A stretch of 41,894 nt of DNA. Source: an uncultured Eubacteriales bacterium (lineage in GTDB: Bacteria; Bacillota; Clostridia; Oscillospirales; CAG-272). The notes under the pieces were generated by a model. It saw nothing but the letters and a program-made list of their open reading frames with translations, ran no database searches and was not told the DNA's origin. Shown here one piece after another: positions 27,801-33,254 of the stretch (positions are counted from its first letter, which is position 1; every line of letters begins with the position of its first letter). The translations under genes and the position numbers were made by a program. Location of the stretch: the NCBI GenBank assembly GCA_934503195.1, contig CAKSVM010000019.1, positions 1 to 41,894 on the forward strand. Reading direction: 5' to 3'.

Positions 27801-29233
27801 TGTACAATCTCCCCGTCGGGAGTCTCTGCCCAGCCGTCAAAGCGGAGCTTTTCGCGGACGAAGGGATTCTCGCGTATCGTTCCGGTTCCGAAGATTCCCT
27901 GAACGAAGGTCTCGTTCTTCTCGTCGTTCGAGTGGAGAGTCAGCGTGTTCGGAAGCGAGACGGTGAAGTTCTTCAGCCATACGCAGTCGGAGTTTTTGTC
28001 GCCGCTTGTGTCCTTTGAGTACGCGAGGACGATCACGTCTCCGGTGTCAGCCTCTATCGAATACTCCTTGTATTCGGTCATTTCGCCGCTGAAATCGGCC
28101 TTGACCGAGTAATCGCCGTTCAGCACGGTTTCGTTTTTAGAGATTTTGAGGTAATCGTACCTCGTCTCGCTCGAAGCCTTGTACTTGAAGCTGAGCTTCG
28201 CGGGAGCAGTGAACTTGAAGGTGATCCCGGCGTCGGTTTTGCTTTTCCCTGCGTTTGTCGAGACGAGCGCGTCCTCGCTCTTGTCGTACTCCCACGGATA
28301 TGTCGGATCGTTCGTGACCGTCGCCACGCCGTCAAGAGCCGTGATGAAGAAGGAATCAAACGAAACCTCCGGGGTTCCGGCCGTCTTTACCGCCCTGAAG
28401 GTGTAGATTCCGGCCTCAACCTTTTCCGCGCCGCCGTACGCGCCGTTGTTCATCGAAGGCCAGTCGGGATGACCGACGACGACCGTGATGACATCATCCG
28501 GCTTCACGCTTATCGTCTGTCCGCGCTTATAGCCCGCCTTATCTGGGTTGTAATCGCCCTTGTAGACGCGAACCTGAAAGTTCTTGTTGTAGGCGGTCGG
28601 GACGAGCGTCACGTCCGCGCTGTCGACGTCGCCGATTACAAGCTCATAGTCATGTCCGCCCGGACTGAAGGTCTTGCCGAGCGTCGCCCCGGTGATATCA
28701 ACCGACGCGAGGGTCTTGGTCGTGTCGTTCGGGATGCTTCCGACGTCGGATCCACCCACAAGACTGTAGACCATTCTTATTTCATCGCCATCAGAAATAA
28801 TCAGATCGCTGTCCTCAGCAGAAGGCTTGAATTTTTGCAGCATTTCATTTGTGAACCAGTCGTTGATGGTTGCCATCCATCCGGCACTGCCATCAGCCTT
28901 AAGTCCGGCAATCTCGGATATATAGGAACCATTGCTGTCATTTATTGAATAGCCCTTTCCGGTCACGGCACGGTTTACGACGCTGACAGCGGTGTCGTCT
29001 TCATAAAGATCGACCATTACGTCAAGCAGCGTTCCAAACCATGGTTTGGCGTCATCCAGCCATTTCAACTTATCGAAATTGACTGAATCAATTTTTGCCG
29101 TGTTGTTTTCGACGATGACGTGTATTTTTCCGATACTATCGGTAGATTCATCCGCGGCCACAGTGACCGGGAAAACTCCGATAATAAGGAAGACCGCCAT
29201 AAGCATCGACAAAATGCGTAAACGTGTTTTCAT
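18803..29233 (-). CDS. Giant S-layer-anchored surface protein: DUF4430, PEGA/GLUG mega-repeats, toroid, DUF4430, 3 SLH
   Basis: This protein has 3,476 residues. Order: signal peptide (1-27); DUF4430-like domain (about 35-165); beta-rich region and an InlB-type repeat ending in LTENYELWAVW; and three mega-repeats. Each mega-repeat has PEGA-like beta modules (2, 3, 3 copies; hallmark LPDGDYTYTV) followed by a WDG-start GLUG-repeat block (about 645-910, 1170-1560, 1780-2150; hallmark VGGIVGQNKGTIS). Then come Ig-like modules (about 2155-2720), an alpha/alpha toroid of the prenyltransferase type (about 2730-3010), a helical segment, a second DUF4430 (about 3140-3260), an Asp-rich linker and three SLH domains (about 3290-3476). 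The SLH domains should hold it on the secondary cell-wall polymer. The start is ATG 29233 with GGAAAGGA 8 nt upstream; the ATGs further up lie in or next to a terminator. Ligand unknown; adhesion or capture is likely. Confidence 0.9.
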   Translation of the reverse strand: MKTRLRILSMLMAVFLIIGVFPVTVAADESTDSIGKIHVIVENNTAKIDSVNFDKLKWLDDAKPWFGTLLDVMVDLYEDDTAVSVVNRAVTGKGYSINDSNGSYISEIAGLKADGSAGWMATINDWFTNEMLQKFKPSAEDSDLIISDGDEIRMVYSLVGGSDVGSIPNDTTKTLASVDITGATLGKTFSPGGHDYELVIGDVDSADVTLVPTAYNKNFQVRVYKGDYNPDKAGYKRGQTISVKPDDVITVVVGHPDWPSMNNGAYGGAEKVEAGIYTFRAVKTAGTPEVSFDSFFITALDGVATVTNDPTYPWEYDKSEDALVSTNAGKSKTDAGITFKFTAPAKLSFKYKASSETRYDYLKISKNETVLNGDYSVKADFSGEMTEYKEYSIEADTGDVIVLAYSKDTSGDKNSDCVWLKNFTVSLPNTLTLHSNDEKNETFVQGIFGTGTIRENPFVREKLRFDGWAETPDGEIVHKSGDTITLTENYELWAVWTKLWYLTFPDMPNGAKISVSKDGTEIAPESDGRWLLPDGEYTMKASCFGYLPSEKAITINGADLVSYETLTISERFTLSFDVTPKNASVEVKNSDGTVMTAKNGVYSLPAGEYSYIVKASGYKAAKGNVTISKNETVTIELVTTRVWDGETLTEPAIVDGIYQISNGAELEWFAKQVNDGNSALNAILVGDIELGDEDTVRNHTPIGNSKNNAYTGHFNGAGYSITCLHAAGTEYVGLFGYVGEGAVIERVILENADVSGKSNVGGIAGYSEGEIIACAVSGAVTQNAVYSSGAVGGIVGQNKGTISYSKNSASIIRGNNSNSSGYLGGIAGYNYSGTIESCYNIGEISEANYAGGIAGRNTGAITNSFSTGKLGGTSYGNSAVIGYNGYGSSSKVENCYYSDSCGVSDSKAEKKTADEMKTLASLLGGAFTDSAEHPILKWEDPNSSYTIKITVSPENADVVLKKNDGTITGTSENGVYTFSVKAGEYEYSVSCGDEDYAPQSGKLSIGYSDVSVEVKLVINRYDVSFTLDPTDAELVVKKGDEVVSPEKGVYKLPNGEYSYTVTAFGYETANGSFTVDHADLPLNVTLTKKSGGNVTFAITSDNGFANGNPTITVTHTGSGKEFSFTNNEAKFLPDGDYTYTVKAPTLGKLAGSFKVNGAAQTINGEMFYSDTWDGVTVVEPKLVNDIYQISNGYELAWYRDYVNSKTSGSDFYSVKGAILTADINLGENNWVPIFKYVKPSGSYSSITSASSGYVATFDGNGHKISGLNVNMSDQGAGLFGIVYTKGVVKNLTVEGNVVGSQYAAGIVAALNGGTVENCVNNATVTGSGKTNAFLGGVVGVMGNSKAASSTVSDCVNNGILNGGENSYVGGIIGNASYGIIVENCVNNGSVNGSASVGGIYGNGAVSIIGCVNKGTITATGNSVGGIAGFLGKDSSVSWSYNTGNVSGGGSKEGVGGIVGQLHSAYGAAVDSVLNTGSVSATGSFYGSVVGAKGDDTSCVTNAYYLASGIQAIGSKAAEDENPTAVTAAELKSPLLAAKLGGFFAYKDGAEAPVLDFEDADAKYVTAFDVTPEGASVVVKKDGTAVAPHSDKIYFLEDGDYSYEISLSKYNTVTGELTVASMSQCVFVALEKETFAVNFTVEPSDAKITITQNGVLVSDSAPFRLPNGSYDYKIEKFGYLTATGSFTVEDAGVNIPEISLVKLDSRTITFAPDLGESEAEYEITVKSGETIVATTSGDPVTLPDGDYTFVCVAPGFFDYKGGFSVKGENLTINFEMPLRTTWDGTTKTKPKLVDGVYRIGSAEELAWFADFVNAGNTAVNAILLADIHINDEFTSNTWTEIGGYSNQYNGTFDGNGHTVYDLDKPLFGLNAKDSLVKNLTVTGTYNETDINTSNAGGICRTSYGGFENCVNKCDVSIKRMRVGGIVGILYKGGYIRNCANYGEITTSIAGESNSAKYAEIAYLGGIVGYAYGEVSGCANYGKVSATGENYGGIGGIAGVSDSTITNSYNNGTVSGLKRVGGIVGIQNAVGSSTSNCYNVGTVICTNTKDTSGKPFCGAIAGSIANDKSATIGSVSDCWYLENSFYQKRAGTIHNGGVGYGTDNTVSMTSGEMKTDLFVVTLGDAFNTADEGQNDGYPVLKWQGGHEPNVAQDELDVVSDLAGLTVTPTEIRSAITLELALTGEKGSSIVWSSDNTAVVANNGVVTLPSTGSSVVTLTASATKGEYTKTKTFKVTVYSLASTSTTELSDLLKSIQGQVIAEYGKDTTLLDALKRRITAKLGSYTTITSADDITYSITSTGTPSEGCGVSADGTIQYYYIDPAATFSRFGYSKDVTVKLSLNGAEREHTFRLFIPWDRAKVIAAMTPALETLTFDAIKGENTSADDVKTALSLPYNPDGYSWIINEWSSDHDEIISVVQNGTEYITTVTLPQNDTTVNLKVTLNFNKSTEKEPPITLEKTFTFTAKGESGSRAEQMRRALDAYTLDKLKDFDTKEPIDPNAVTNDIQLPRPDDLGVGGGEYLVEASITGNSKVNGFNLMVARPLPGGADTEAVLTVKITHKKSGDFVTKTVGTIKIKALTENEINSEISLMADAKARFFDAIKGENKRPDYISKNLHAFREITRGENGELIYIYNFNDTTGNGVKPDDCPGYDPMAFPYRTFMSSDNSVITHENLLVSRAGTRKTVTVTAWLSSEKFARYAELYPDDERFAGLSKQVVTAELTVIASDESETDWRDIYDSALDYIESNVTPSPASISGEWAVLALARSGVENKAWYLSYVNSLKSKLASGEITAVNDATRAAIALTALGEDASDFEGCNLFDRILAKNGDKYLTEKSGNTALAFALIALDTKPYEGDSYDAARNEIISLLLANQLDSGAWYINDENPDENVDATAMVITSLAKYRDRTNVKTAVDNALGWLASKYDNGFGTTESDAQLLVALTALGIDPENDARFGGLIASLISNAMTSGGFRHDRWTSGVNEMSTEQAAYALAAYSRFLNNKNRLYDMSDAELMFPSSKVQTIIDLIKDLTVTDCSRATSRQINAIKELYDALSVGEKSKVTNYSDFLAKSETFDKLLSGHKASLTRKLNEAFEKLDSGDYSSSFWNELERAFRNGLYEIDSATCSEDADAAANKAIAALNAKESTLISVDFSLIGDYLHGDDGHDSYVTWIPGTSYLVQSGSTVYDLFVRALSDYGMDSEGASGGYVSAIKAPAEFGGFWLGEFDNGSGSGWVYSVNGSYPEVALTDYTLSDGDSVVWSYIDNYKDIFPDYGGDDDDGNDPSKDDDKPADPEVKLPFTDIDGHWSYDNIAKMYELGLMNGVGGTLFAPDMPLTRAMFVTILWRLDGGKSDEKVPFTDVEDGTWYSEAVAWGYANGIVNGTSETTFSPDDAISREQLAVMLIRYAEFRKLTLSDGTDLTKFTDSGEISSWASDALSLAVGNGIMNGRSDKVLDPLGKASRAECAAMVVRFLNLIEAGN

Positions 29234-29265
29234 TTGTCTTTCCTTTCCGCCCATTTTGGGCATAA

Positions 29266-29294
29266 CAAAAATCCGCGCCGGACACGACGCGGAT
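29266..29294 (-). terminator. Intrinsic terminator inside the leader of the giant SLH gene
   Basis: On the minus strand, arms ATCCGCG (29294-29288) and CGCGGAT (29277-29271) enclose a 10-nt loop, followed at once by TTTT. The hairpin ends about 18 nt before the ribosome site (29241-29248) of the giant gene, so transcription must read through it. The 3' arm sequence CGCGGATT is repeated upstream at 29509-29502. Confidence 0.8.
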
Positions 29295-29413
29295 CATCAT
29301 ATGACAAAAAACCGATCGTATCCGATTCTTTGTATTTTTCGTGCCACAAAATACACTGCTGCCCGTAAAATTATACACGGTGCTTCTGACTTATCGACAA
29401 AAGGAAAAGAACC

Positions 29414-29540
29414 TCGTCAAATCACAGGAATGGCAGTTGTGTCGGAGTCGAACCGACTGACAAGAAGCGTTTTGCTTCCTCTACTCAGCTTGCAACCTTT
29501 CAATCCGCGATAAACAGGACGCTCGCGTCCTGACGACAGC
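29414..29540 (-). ncRNA. Structured leader RNA (riboswitch- or attenuator-like) of the giant SLH gene
   Basis: Transcribed from the promoter at 29547-29575, the RNA can close with a 6-bp stem TCGTCA (29536-29531) / TGACGA (29419-29414). Inside are a stem CAGGACG-CGAG-CGTCCTG (29532-29515, sharing 2 nt with the closing stem), an unpaired stretch containing CGCGGAT (29509-29503), a hairpin GAAGC/GCTTC (29478-29464) and an arm GTCGG-TTCGACT-CCGAC (29457-29441) whose loop is identical in type to a tRNA T-loop. I recognise no known riboswitch class; T-box and cobalamin signatures are absent. With the terminator downstream, it looks like the sensor part of a transcription attenuator. The rest of the 29234-29685 gap is linker and the tail region of the AraC gene. 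It could instead be a free-standing small RNA ending at the terminator. Confidence 0.6.
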
Positions 29541-29546
29541 GTGTAT

Positions 29547-29575
29547 ATTTTACCACCAAACATATAGTTTGTCAA
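29547..29575 (-). promoter_or_regulatory. Promoter of the giant SLH gene leader (TTGACA-N17-TAAAAT)
   Basis: On the minus strand, -35 TTGACA (29570-29575), 17-bp spacer, -10 TAAAAT (29547-29552) with TGG in front. The start of transcription is expected near 29540, giving a leader of roughly 307 nt. Confidence 0.85.
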
Positions 29576-29685
29576 GGGGAATTATTGATTTTCGGTGGAT
29601 TTATCAGAATATCCGCGAAATATCAGGTGTGATGGGGATTTCTGACCGGAAAGGGATTGATCGGAAAACAATCCTGCCGCGTATA

Positions 29686-30525
29686 TCACAGCGTCACGTC
29701 GCGGACGGACGTTCCCAGCGTCTCACTTTCAAATGTCAGATTCCGGTATTCCGTCGGGGTCATCTTCGTCATCTGCCGGAATACCTCCCTGAAATATATC
29801 GCGGAATTGAATCCGGCTTCCCCCGAGATCTCCTCAATGGTTTTTTTCGTGTTTTTAAGCAGTTCCGCCGCCTTCTGTATTCTCAGCTCGCTGCGGAAGG
29901 TCACCGGGGTCTTGCCGAGATATTTTGAGAAAAGGTGAAAAAGCCGCGACGCGCTTATGTTGCAGTGCTCCGCGAGCTCGTTCACGCTGAAATCGCGGGT
30001 ATAGTTCATTTCGATAAAGTCAAGCGCGTCCGAGATCGCCGGGTTCAGCTCAACCGTCTTCGGCGGACGGAGGTATTTCTGAACATCCGAGAGAAAAAGG
30101 CAGTAAAGTCCCAGTCCGCGGAGCCTGTCCGACGGTGTCCCGCTTTCGTAAAGCGAATATATCTCGCGGAAGAGCTTTTCCGTCTCCTTTGTCGAATATT
30201 CGGGTATCGCCTGAAACTGATATTTCAGCCCGGCTTCCGGAAACTTCTTCGTCATCGTGTGGACGCTGAAAAACTCTATGTCCGGATTTCCCGTCCAAGT
30301 CGAGCAGTATCTGAAGCCCTGCGGAATCAGAAAGAGCGTCCCCGCCTCAAGATTCACTCCGCGGTTCCGTGTCTTTATCCCGACCGACCCGCTCACGATA
30401 TAGCCGAAGCTTGTGAACTTATATCCACAGTTTGAATTATTGAAGTAGGGTCGGTTGAAGCGTGTGTGAGAGACGAGAAAAAAATCAAATCCCGGCTCGC
30501 TTGTGAATATCGTGCTGCTATTCAT
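29686..30525 (-). CDS. AraC-family transcriptional regulator, divergent from a solute-binding protein gene
   Basis: This 279-residue protein has an N-terminal cupin-like arm (about 10-130; FGYIVSGSVGIKTRNRGVNL, LFLIPQGFRY) and a C-terminal AraC double HTH (about 170-270; VNELAEHCNISASRLFHLFS, then ISGEAGFNSAIYFREVFRQM, closing TPTEYRNL). The ATG at 30525 follows GGGGGAAAT. It is divergent from the binding-lipoprotein gene at 30663 with overlapping promoters, which points to control of that gene and itself. Downstream of its stop, a 6-bp hairpin GGATTG/CAATCC (about 29654-29674) with a CTTTCC tail may be a weak terminator before the leader promoter of the giant gene. Confidence 0.92.
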   Translation of the reverse strand: MNSSTIFTSEPGFDFFLVSHTRFNRPYFNNSNCGYKFTSFGYIVSGSVGIKTRNRGVNLEAGTLFLIPQGFRYCSTWTGNPDIEFFSVHTMTKKFPEAGLKYQFQAIPEYSTKETEKLFREIYSLYESGTPSDRLRGLGLYCLFLSDVQKYLRPPKTVELNPAISDALDFIEMNYTRDFSVNELAEHCNISASRLFHLFSKYLGKTPVTFRSELRIQKAAELLKNTKKTIEEISGEAGFNSAIYFREVFRQMTKMTPTEYRNLTFESETLGTSVRDVTL

Positions 30526-30566
30526 GATTTCCCCCGATAATACAGCAGTATTGTTTTGTAAAAAGT

Positions 30567-30595
30567 ATTATACCATATTTTCCCGAATGTGTCAA
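30567..30595 (-). promoter_or_regulatory. Promoter of the AraC gene at 29.7-30.5 kb (TTGACA-N17-TATAAT)
   Basis: On the minus strand, perfect -35 TTGACA (30590-30595), 17-bp spacer containing CGGGAAAATATGG, and perfect -10 TATAAT (30567-30572). The same spacer element occurs in the promoter at 33174-33202. Confidence 0.88.
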
Positions 30596-30606
30596 TATGA
30601 TATAAT
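30578..30606 (+). promoter_or_regulatory. Probable promoter of the solute-binding protein gene (TTTTCC-N17-TATAAT)
   Basis: Perfect -10 TATAAT (30601-30606) with TGA before it, but a poor -35 (TTTTCC). It overlaps the opposite AraC promoter, so occupancy by the AraC protein could switch between the two directions. Confidence 0.6.
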
Positions 30607-30662
30607 ATAAATAATCAAAAACGGGCCTTATAGAAGAAAGCCCGCTGTTAAGGAGATAAAAA

Positions 30663-32165
30663 ATGAAGCGAAAAAGACTATTATCGATACTTCTGACCGC
30701 GGCGGTCGCGGGTATGGCGTCATGCGGAAACGAAAATATTCCCGGCGGCGAGACGACCGGCGGCTCACAGGATCAGCCCGCCGAAACCACTCAGATCGAC
30801 CGCAAAAACATTGACGACGGACTCGGAAATCCCGATCTCGGAGGATATGAGCTCCGGATTGTCGCCGACACGAGCGGTGCCGGAAACAACTACAAATACT
30901 GTGACAGCGAGGAATCAAACGGAGATGTCGTAAACGACGCGGTCTATGACCGGAACCGCGGAATCGAGCAGCGTTTCGGATGCAAAATCTCGCTCGTCTA
31001 CACCGACACTGCCGCAAACACGGCGTCCTACATAACGAACACCGTGACGGCCGGGGAGGATGTGTTCGATCTTATCAACCTCCACGTGGTTCAGGCCGGA
31101 AAAACCGCGATGGGAGGCTATTACTGGAACTGGTATGACGTGCCGAAGGTCGATTTTTCAAAGCCGTGGTGGTCGCCCTCAACGACAAATGATCTCTCAT
31201 ACAACGGCAGATGCTATCTCGCCGTAGGCGACTTCGCGCTTTCCGCGCTCGGTCAGACATGGTGTACCTTCTACAACAAGACGCTCGGCGCGAGCTACGG
31301 GATGGGCGACTACTTCGACGTCGTGAATTCCGGAAAATGGACTTTTGACTATATCTACGGAATCTCAAAGGACGCGTACAATGACCTGAACGGCAACGGA
31401 GAGGTCGACAACGAGGATCAGTTCGGATACCTCACTCAGCATCACTCGGCGATCAACGCCTACCTCTGGGCGTTTGACAATCCTGTGATAAAGAACGTGA
31501 ACGGCGAGCTTCAGGTCGTCTACAAAACCGAAAAGCTCAGCGCGATAGTCGAAAAGATCGTGAACTCCTTCCTCCACGGCGACAAGGGCATCCGCACCGA
31601 CCTTGAGTACGTGAGCCCGATTAACGGAAGTGTGCATAACTACAACGTCGATATGTTCGCGAAGAGCAAATGTATCTTCACCGGAGGAGTCATCTCGCAG
31701 TCACTCGACTATTTCCGCGACATGAACGACGACTACAGCATCCTTCCCTACCCGAAGTGGGACGAGGAGCAGGCGGAATACCACACGATGTCGGACGGAA
31801 GCCACGCGATAATGGCGATTCCGCTCACGGTTCCGGAGAAGAATATCGAAAAGGTCGGAACTATCATCGAGGCACTCTGCGCCGAGAGCTACAAGACGGT
31901 CGTCCCGGCGTACTACGACGTCGCGCTCAAGGTCAAGGGAACCCGCGACGAGGAATCGATCGCGATGCTTGATCTTATCTCGCGGAGCAGAATCTTTGAC
32001 ATGGGATACGTCTACGACGCGTGGGAAGGCGCGTCATTCATACTCGAAAAGATGCTCGCGAACGACGACACGAATATCGAGTCCTACTGGGCGTCAAACG
32101 AGACGAAAATTCTCGATCACTATCAGGACGTCATAGACATGTTCACGCTCTCCGGTAACTCTTGA
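30663..32165 (+). CDS. Solute-binding lipoprotein of the ABC sugar type, EF-hand-like loop
   Basis: This 500-residue lipoprotein has a lipobox GMASC (Cys21) after a basic-hydrophobic signal, a Gly/Thr-rich linker and then a two-lobed binding domain. Conserved items shared with its paralogues are VVNDAVYDRN, KPWWSPSTTND, EF-hand-like DLNGNGEVDNED, FGYLTQHH and VPAYYDVALKVKGTRDEESI. It is expected on the outer face of the membrane, binding an oligosaccharide or glycan. The ribosome site AAGGAG is 7 nt upstream of the ATG. It is the only gene of its unit, closed by a terminator 20 nt later, and no permease is in reach, so it either borrows a distant transporter or acts as a sensor or surface binder. 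Confidence 0.87.
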   Translation: MKRKRLLSILLTAAVAGMASCGNENIPGGETTGGSQDQPAETTQIDRKNIDDGLGNPDLGGYELRIVADTSGAGNNYKYCDSEESNGDVVNDAVYDRNRGIEQRFGCKISLVYTDTAANTASYITNTVTAGEDVFDLINLHVVQAGKTAMGGYYWNWYDVPKVDFSKPWWSPSTTNDLSYNGRCYLAVGDFALSALGQTWCTFYNKTLGASYGMGDYFDVVNSGKWTFDYIYGISKDAYNDLNGNGEVDNEDQFGYLTQHHSAINAYLWAFDNPVIKNVNGELQVVYKTEKLSAIVEKIVNSFLHGDKGIRTDLEYVSPINGSVHNYNVDMFAKSKCIFTGGVISQSLDYFRDMNDDYSILPYPKWDEEQAEYHTMSDGSHAIMAIPLTVPEKNIEKVGTIIEALCAESYKTVVPAYYDVALKVKGTRDEESIAMLDLISRSRIFDMGYVYDAWEGASFILEKMLANDDTNIESYWASNETKILDHYQDVIDMFTLSGNS

Positions 32166-32183
32166 CCCGAGTCGCAAATGAAT

Positions 32184-32224
32184 AAGCCTCCCGCAAAAGC
32201 GATTTCCCGCGGGAGGCTTTTATA
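32184..32224. terminator. Intrinsic terminator after the solute-binding protein gene
   Basis: An 11-bp stem AAGCCTCCCGC / GCGGGAGGCTT with a loop of about 14 nt is followed by TTTATATTTTTT on the plus strand. It lies between convergent genes and may work for both. Confidence 0.88.
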
Positions 32225-32229
32225 TTTTT

Positions 32230-33054
32230 TCAGTCTGCCGACTTACGGTATTCCGACGGCGTGCTTCCGGTGTCCTTTTTGAAGACCTTTGAGAAATACA
32301 TCGCGTTTCGGTAGCCGACGCCCGACGCGATCACGCTTATCGGAAGATCAGTCTCGCTTAAAAGCTGCTTTGCGTGCCTGACGCGGCAGTCTTCGAGATA
32401 TTCAGAAAAGCTCTGTCCGGTGACTTCGCGGAATTTTCTCGAAATGTAATTCGGATGGTAACTGTAGAGCCGACAGACATAATCGAGCGAAAGCGCGCTG
32501 CTTCCATAACTGCGGTCGATGAACGCCCTGATGCGCGAAATCACGTCGTCCGGCTCCTTTAAGTCTCTCTCCGCCACGCAAGGAAGCAGCGCGAGAGCGT
32601 AATACAAAAGACCTTTTGTGAGTATCGTGAGATTTTCCTCGTTGCAGACGCAGAGAGCCATAATCCACTGGTCGATGAGCGTACCATATCCCGAAAAAAC
32701 CCGCGCGGAGCCTGTGACGCCGTAATCCGCCAGAAACTTGTCAAGATCGAGTCCGGCAAACGAGATATAGATATATTTAAGCCCGTGAATATCCTTCAGC
32801 GAATATTCGCAGCCAAGGCTGGCGAAAAAGAGATCCCCGACCGAAAGCGGATATCGCACGCCCCCGGTCTCAAGCGTCCCGGAGCCTTCGACGATCAGAT
32901 GGCAGCGGTAATGCTTCAGCACCTCGGGAAAAGGATGTATCGCCGGAAGGGTCTCGTAGACGAACTGATAGGGGAAAACCGACGAGCCGCCGGGGTTCTG
33001 GGTGTTTGAAAATAGGCAGACATTGCCGTCTGGCAGAGCCGTGTTTCTGTCCAT
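32230..33054 (-). CDS. AraC-family transcriptional regulator, divergent from the oxidoreductase/binding-protein operon
   Basis: This 274-residue protein has a cupin-like N-terminal domain (about 20-140; GSGTLETGGVRYPLSVGDLF) and an AraC double HTH at the C-terminus (about 165-268; LDYVCRLYSYHPNYISRKFR, then IASGVGYRNAMYFSKVFK, closing TPSEYRKS). The start is the ATG at 33054, which has GGAGG 7-8 nt upstream; a longer frame up to 33117 lacks a ribosome site and crosses the promoter. Its divergent neighbour is the operon of a Gfo/Idh/MocA oxidoreductase and a solute-binding lipoprotein, which it probably regulates. Confidence 0.92.
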   Translation of the reverse strand: MDRNTALPDGNVCLFSNTQNPGGSSVFPYQFVYETLPAIHPFPEVLKHYRCHLIVEGSGTLETGGVRYPLSVGDLFFASLGCEYSLKDIHGLKYIYISFAGLDLDKFLADYGVTGSARVFSGYGTLIDQWIMALCVCNEENLTILTKGLLYYALALLPCVAERDLKEPDDVISRIRAFIDRSYGSSALSLDYVCRLYSYHPNYISRKFREVTGQSFSEYLEDCRVRHAKQLLSETDLPISVIASGVGYRNAMYFSKVFKKDTGSTPSEYRKSAD

Positions 33055-33084
33055 TCTTTGCCTCCATATTATAAATATATATTC

Positions 33085-33113
33085 ATTATACCAGATTTTC
33101 CGCGTGAAATCAA
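33085..33113 (-). promoter_or_regulatory. Promoter of the AraC gene at 32.2-33.1 kb (TTGATT-N17-TATAAT)
   Basis: On the minus strand, -35 TTGATT (33108-33113), 17-bp spacer containing GCGGAAAATCTGG, -10 TATAAT (33085-33090). Confidence 0.82.
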
Positions 33114-33173
33114 GCAAAGTCGGAAAAAAATAATCGAAGTCATAATATTACATATATAAGTTAATCCGCTTCA

Positions 33174-33202
33174 TGTACATATCCGGGAAAATATGCTATA
33201 AT
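33174..33202 (+). promoter_or_regulatory. Promoter of the oxidoreductase/binding-protein operon (TGTACA-N17-TATAAT)
   Basis: -35-like TGTACA (33174-33179), 17-bp spacer with CCGGGAAAATATGC, -10 TATAAT (33197-33202). Its weak -35 fits activator dependence. The spacer matches that of the promoter at 30567-30595 almost exactly. Confidence 0.72.
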
Positions 33203-33254
33203 TGAGTCATGACAAAGGCGGGCGGACGCGCGCCGGAAAGATGAGGTATTCATT

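Noticed and set aside
29430..29505. tRNA gene on the minus strand
   Set aside because: The T-arm is perfect, but the anticodon loop lacks U33, the acceptor pairing reaches only about five pairs, and CCA is out of register. It is treated as part of the leader RNA.
29414..29540. Cobalamin, T-box or c-di-GMP riboswitch
   Set aside because: The conserved core strings of these classes that I know (B12 box, T-box sequence, GEMM core) are not found, even though a corrinoid link would suit the protein downstream.
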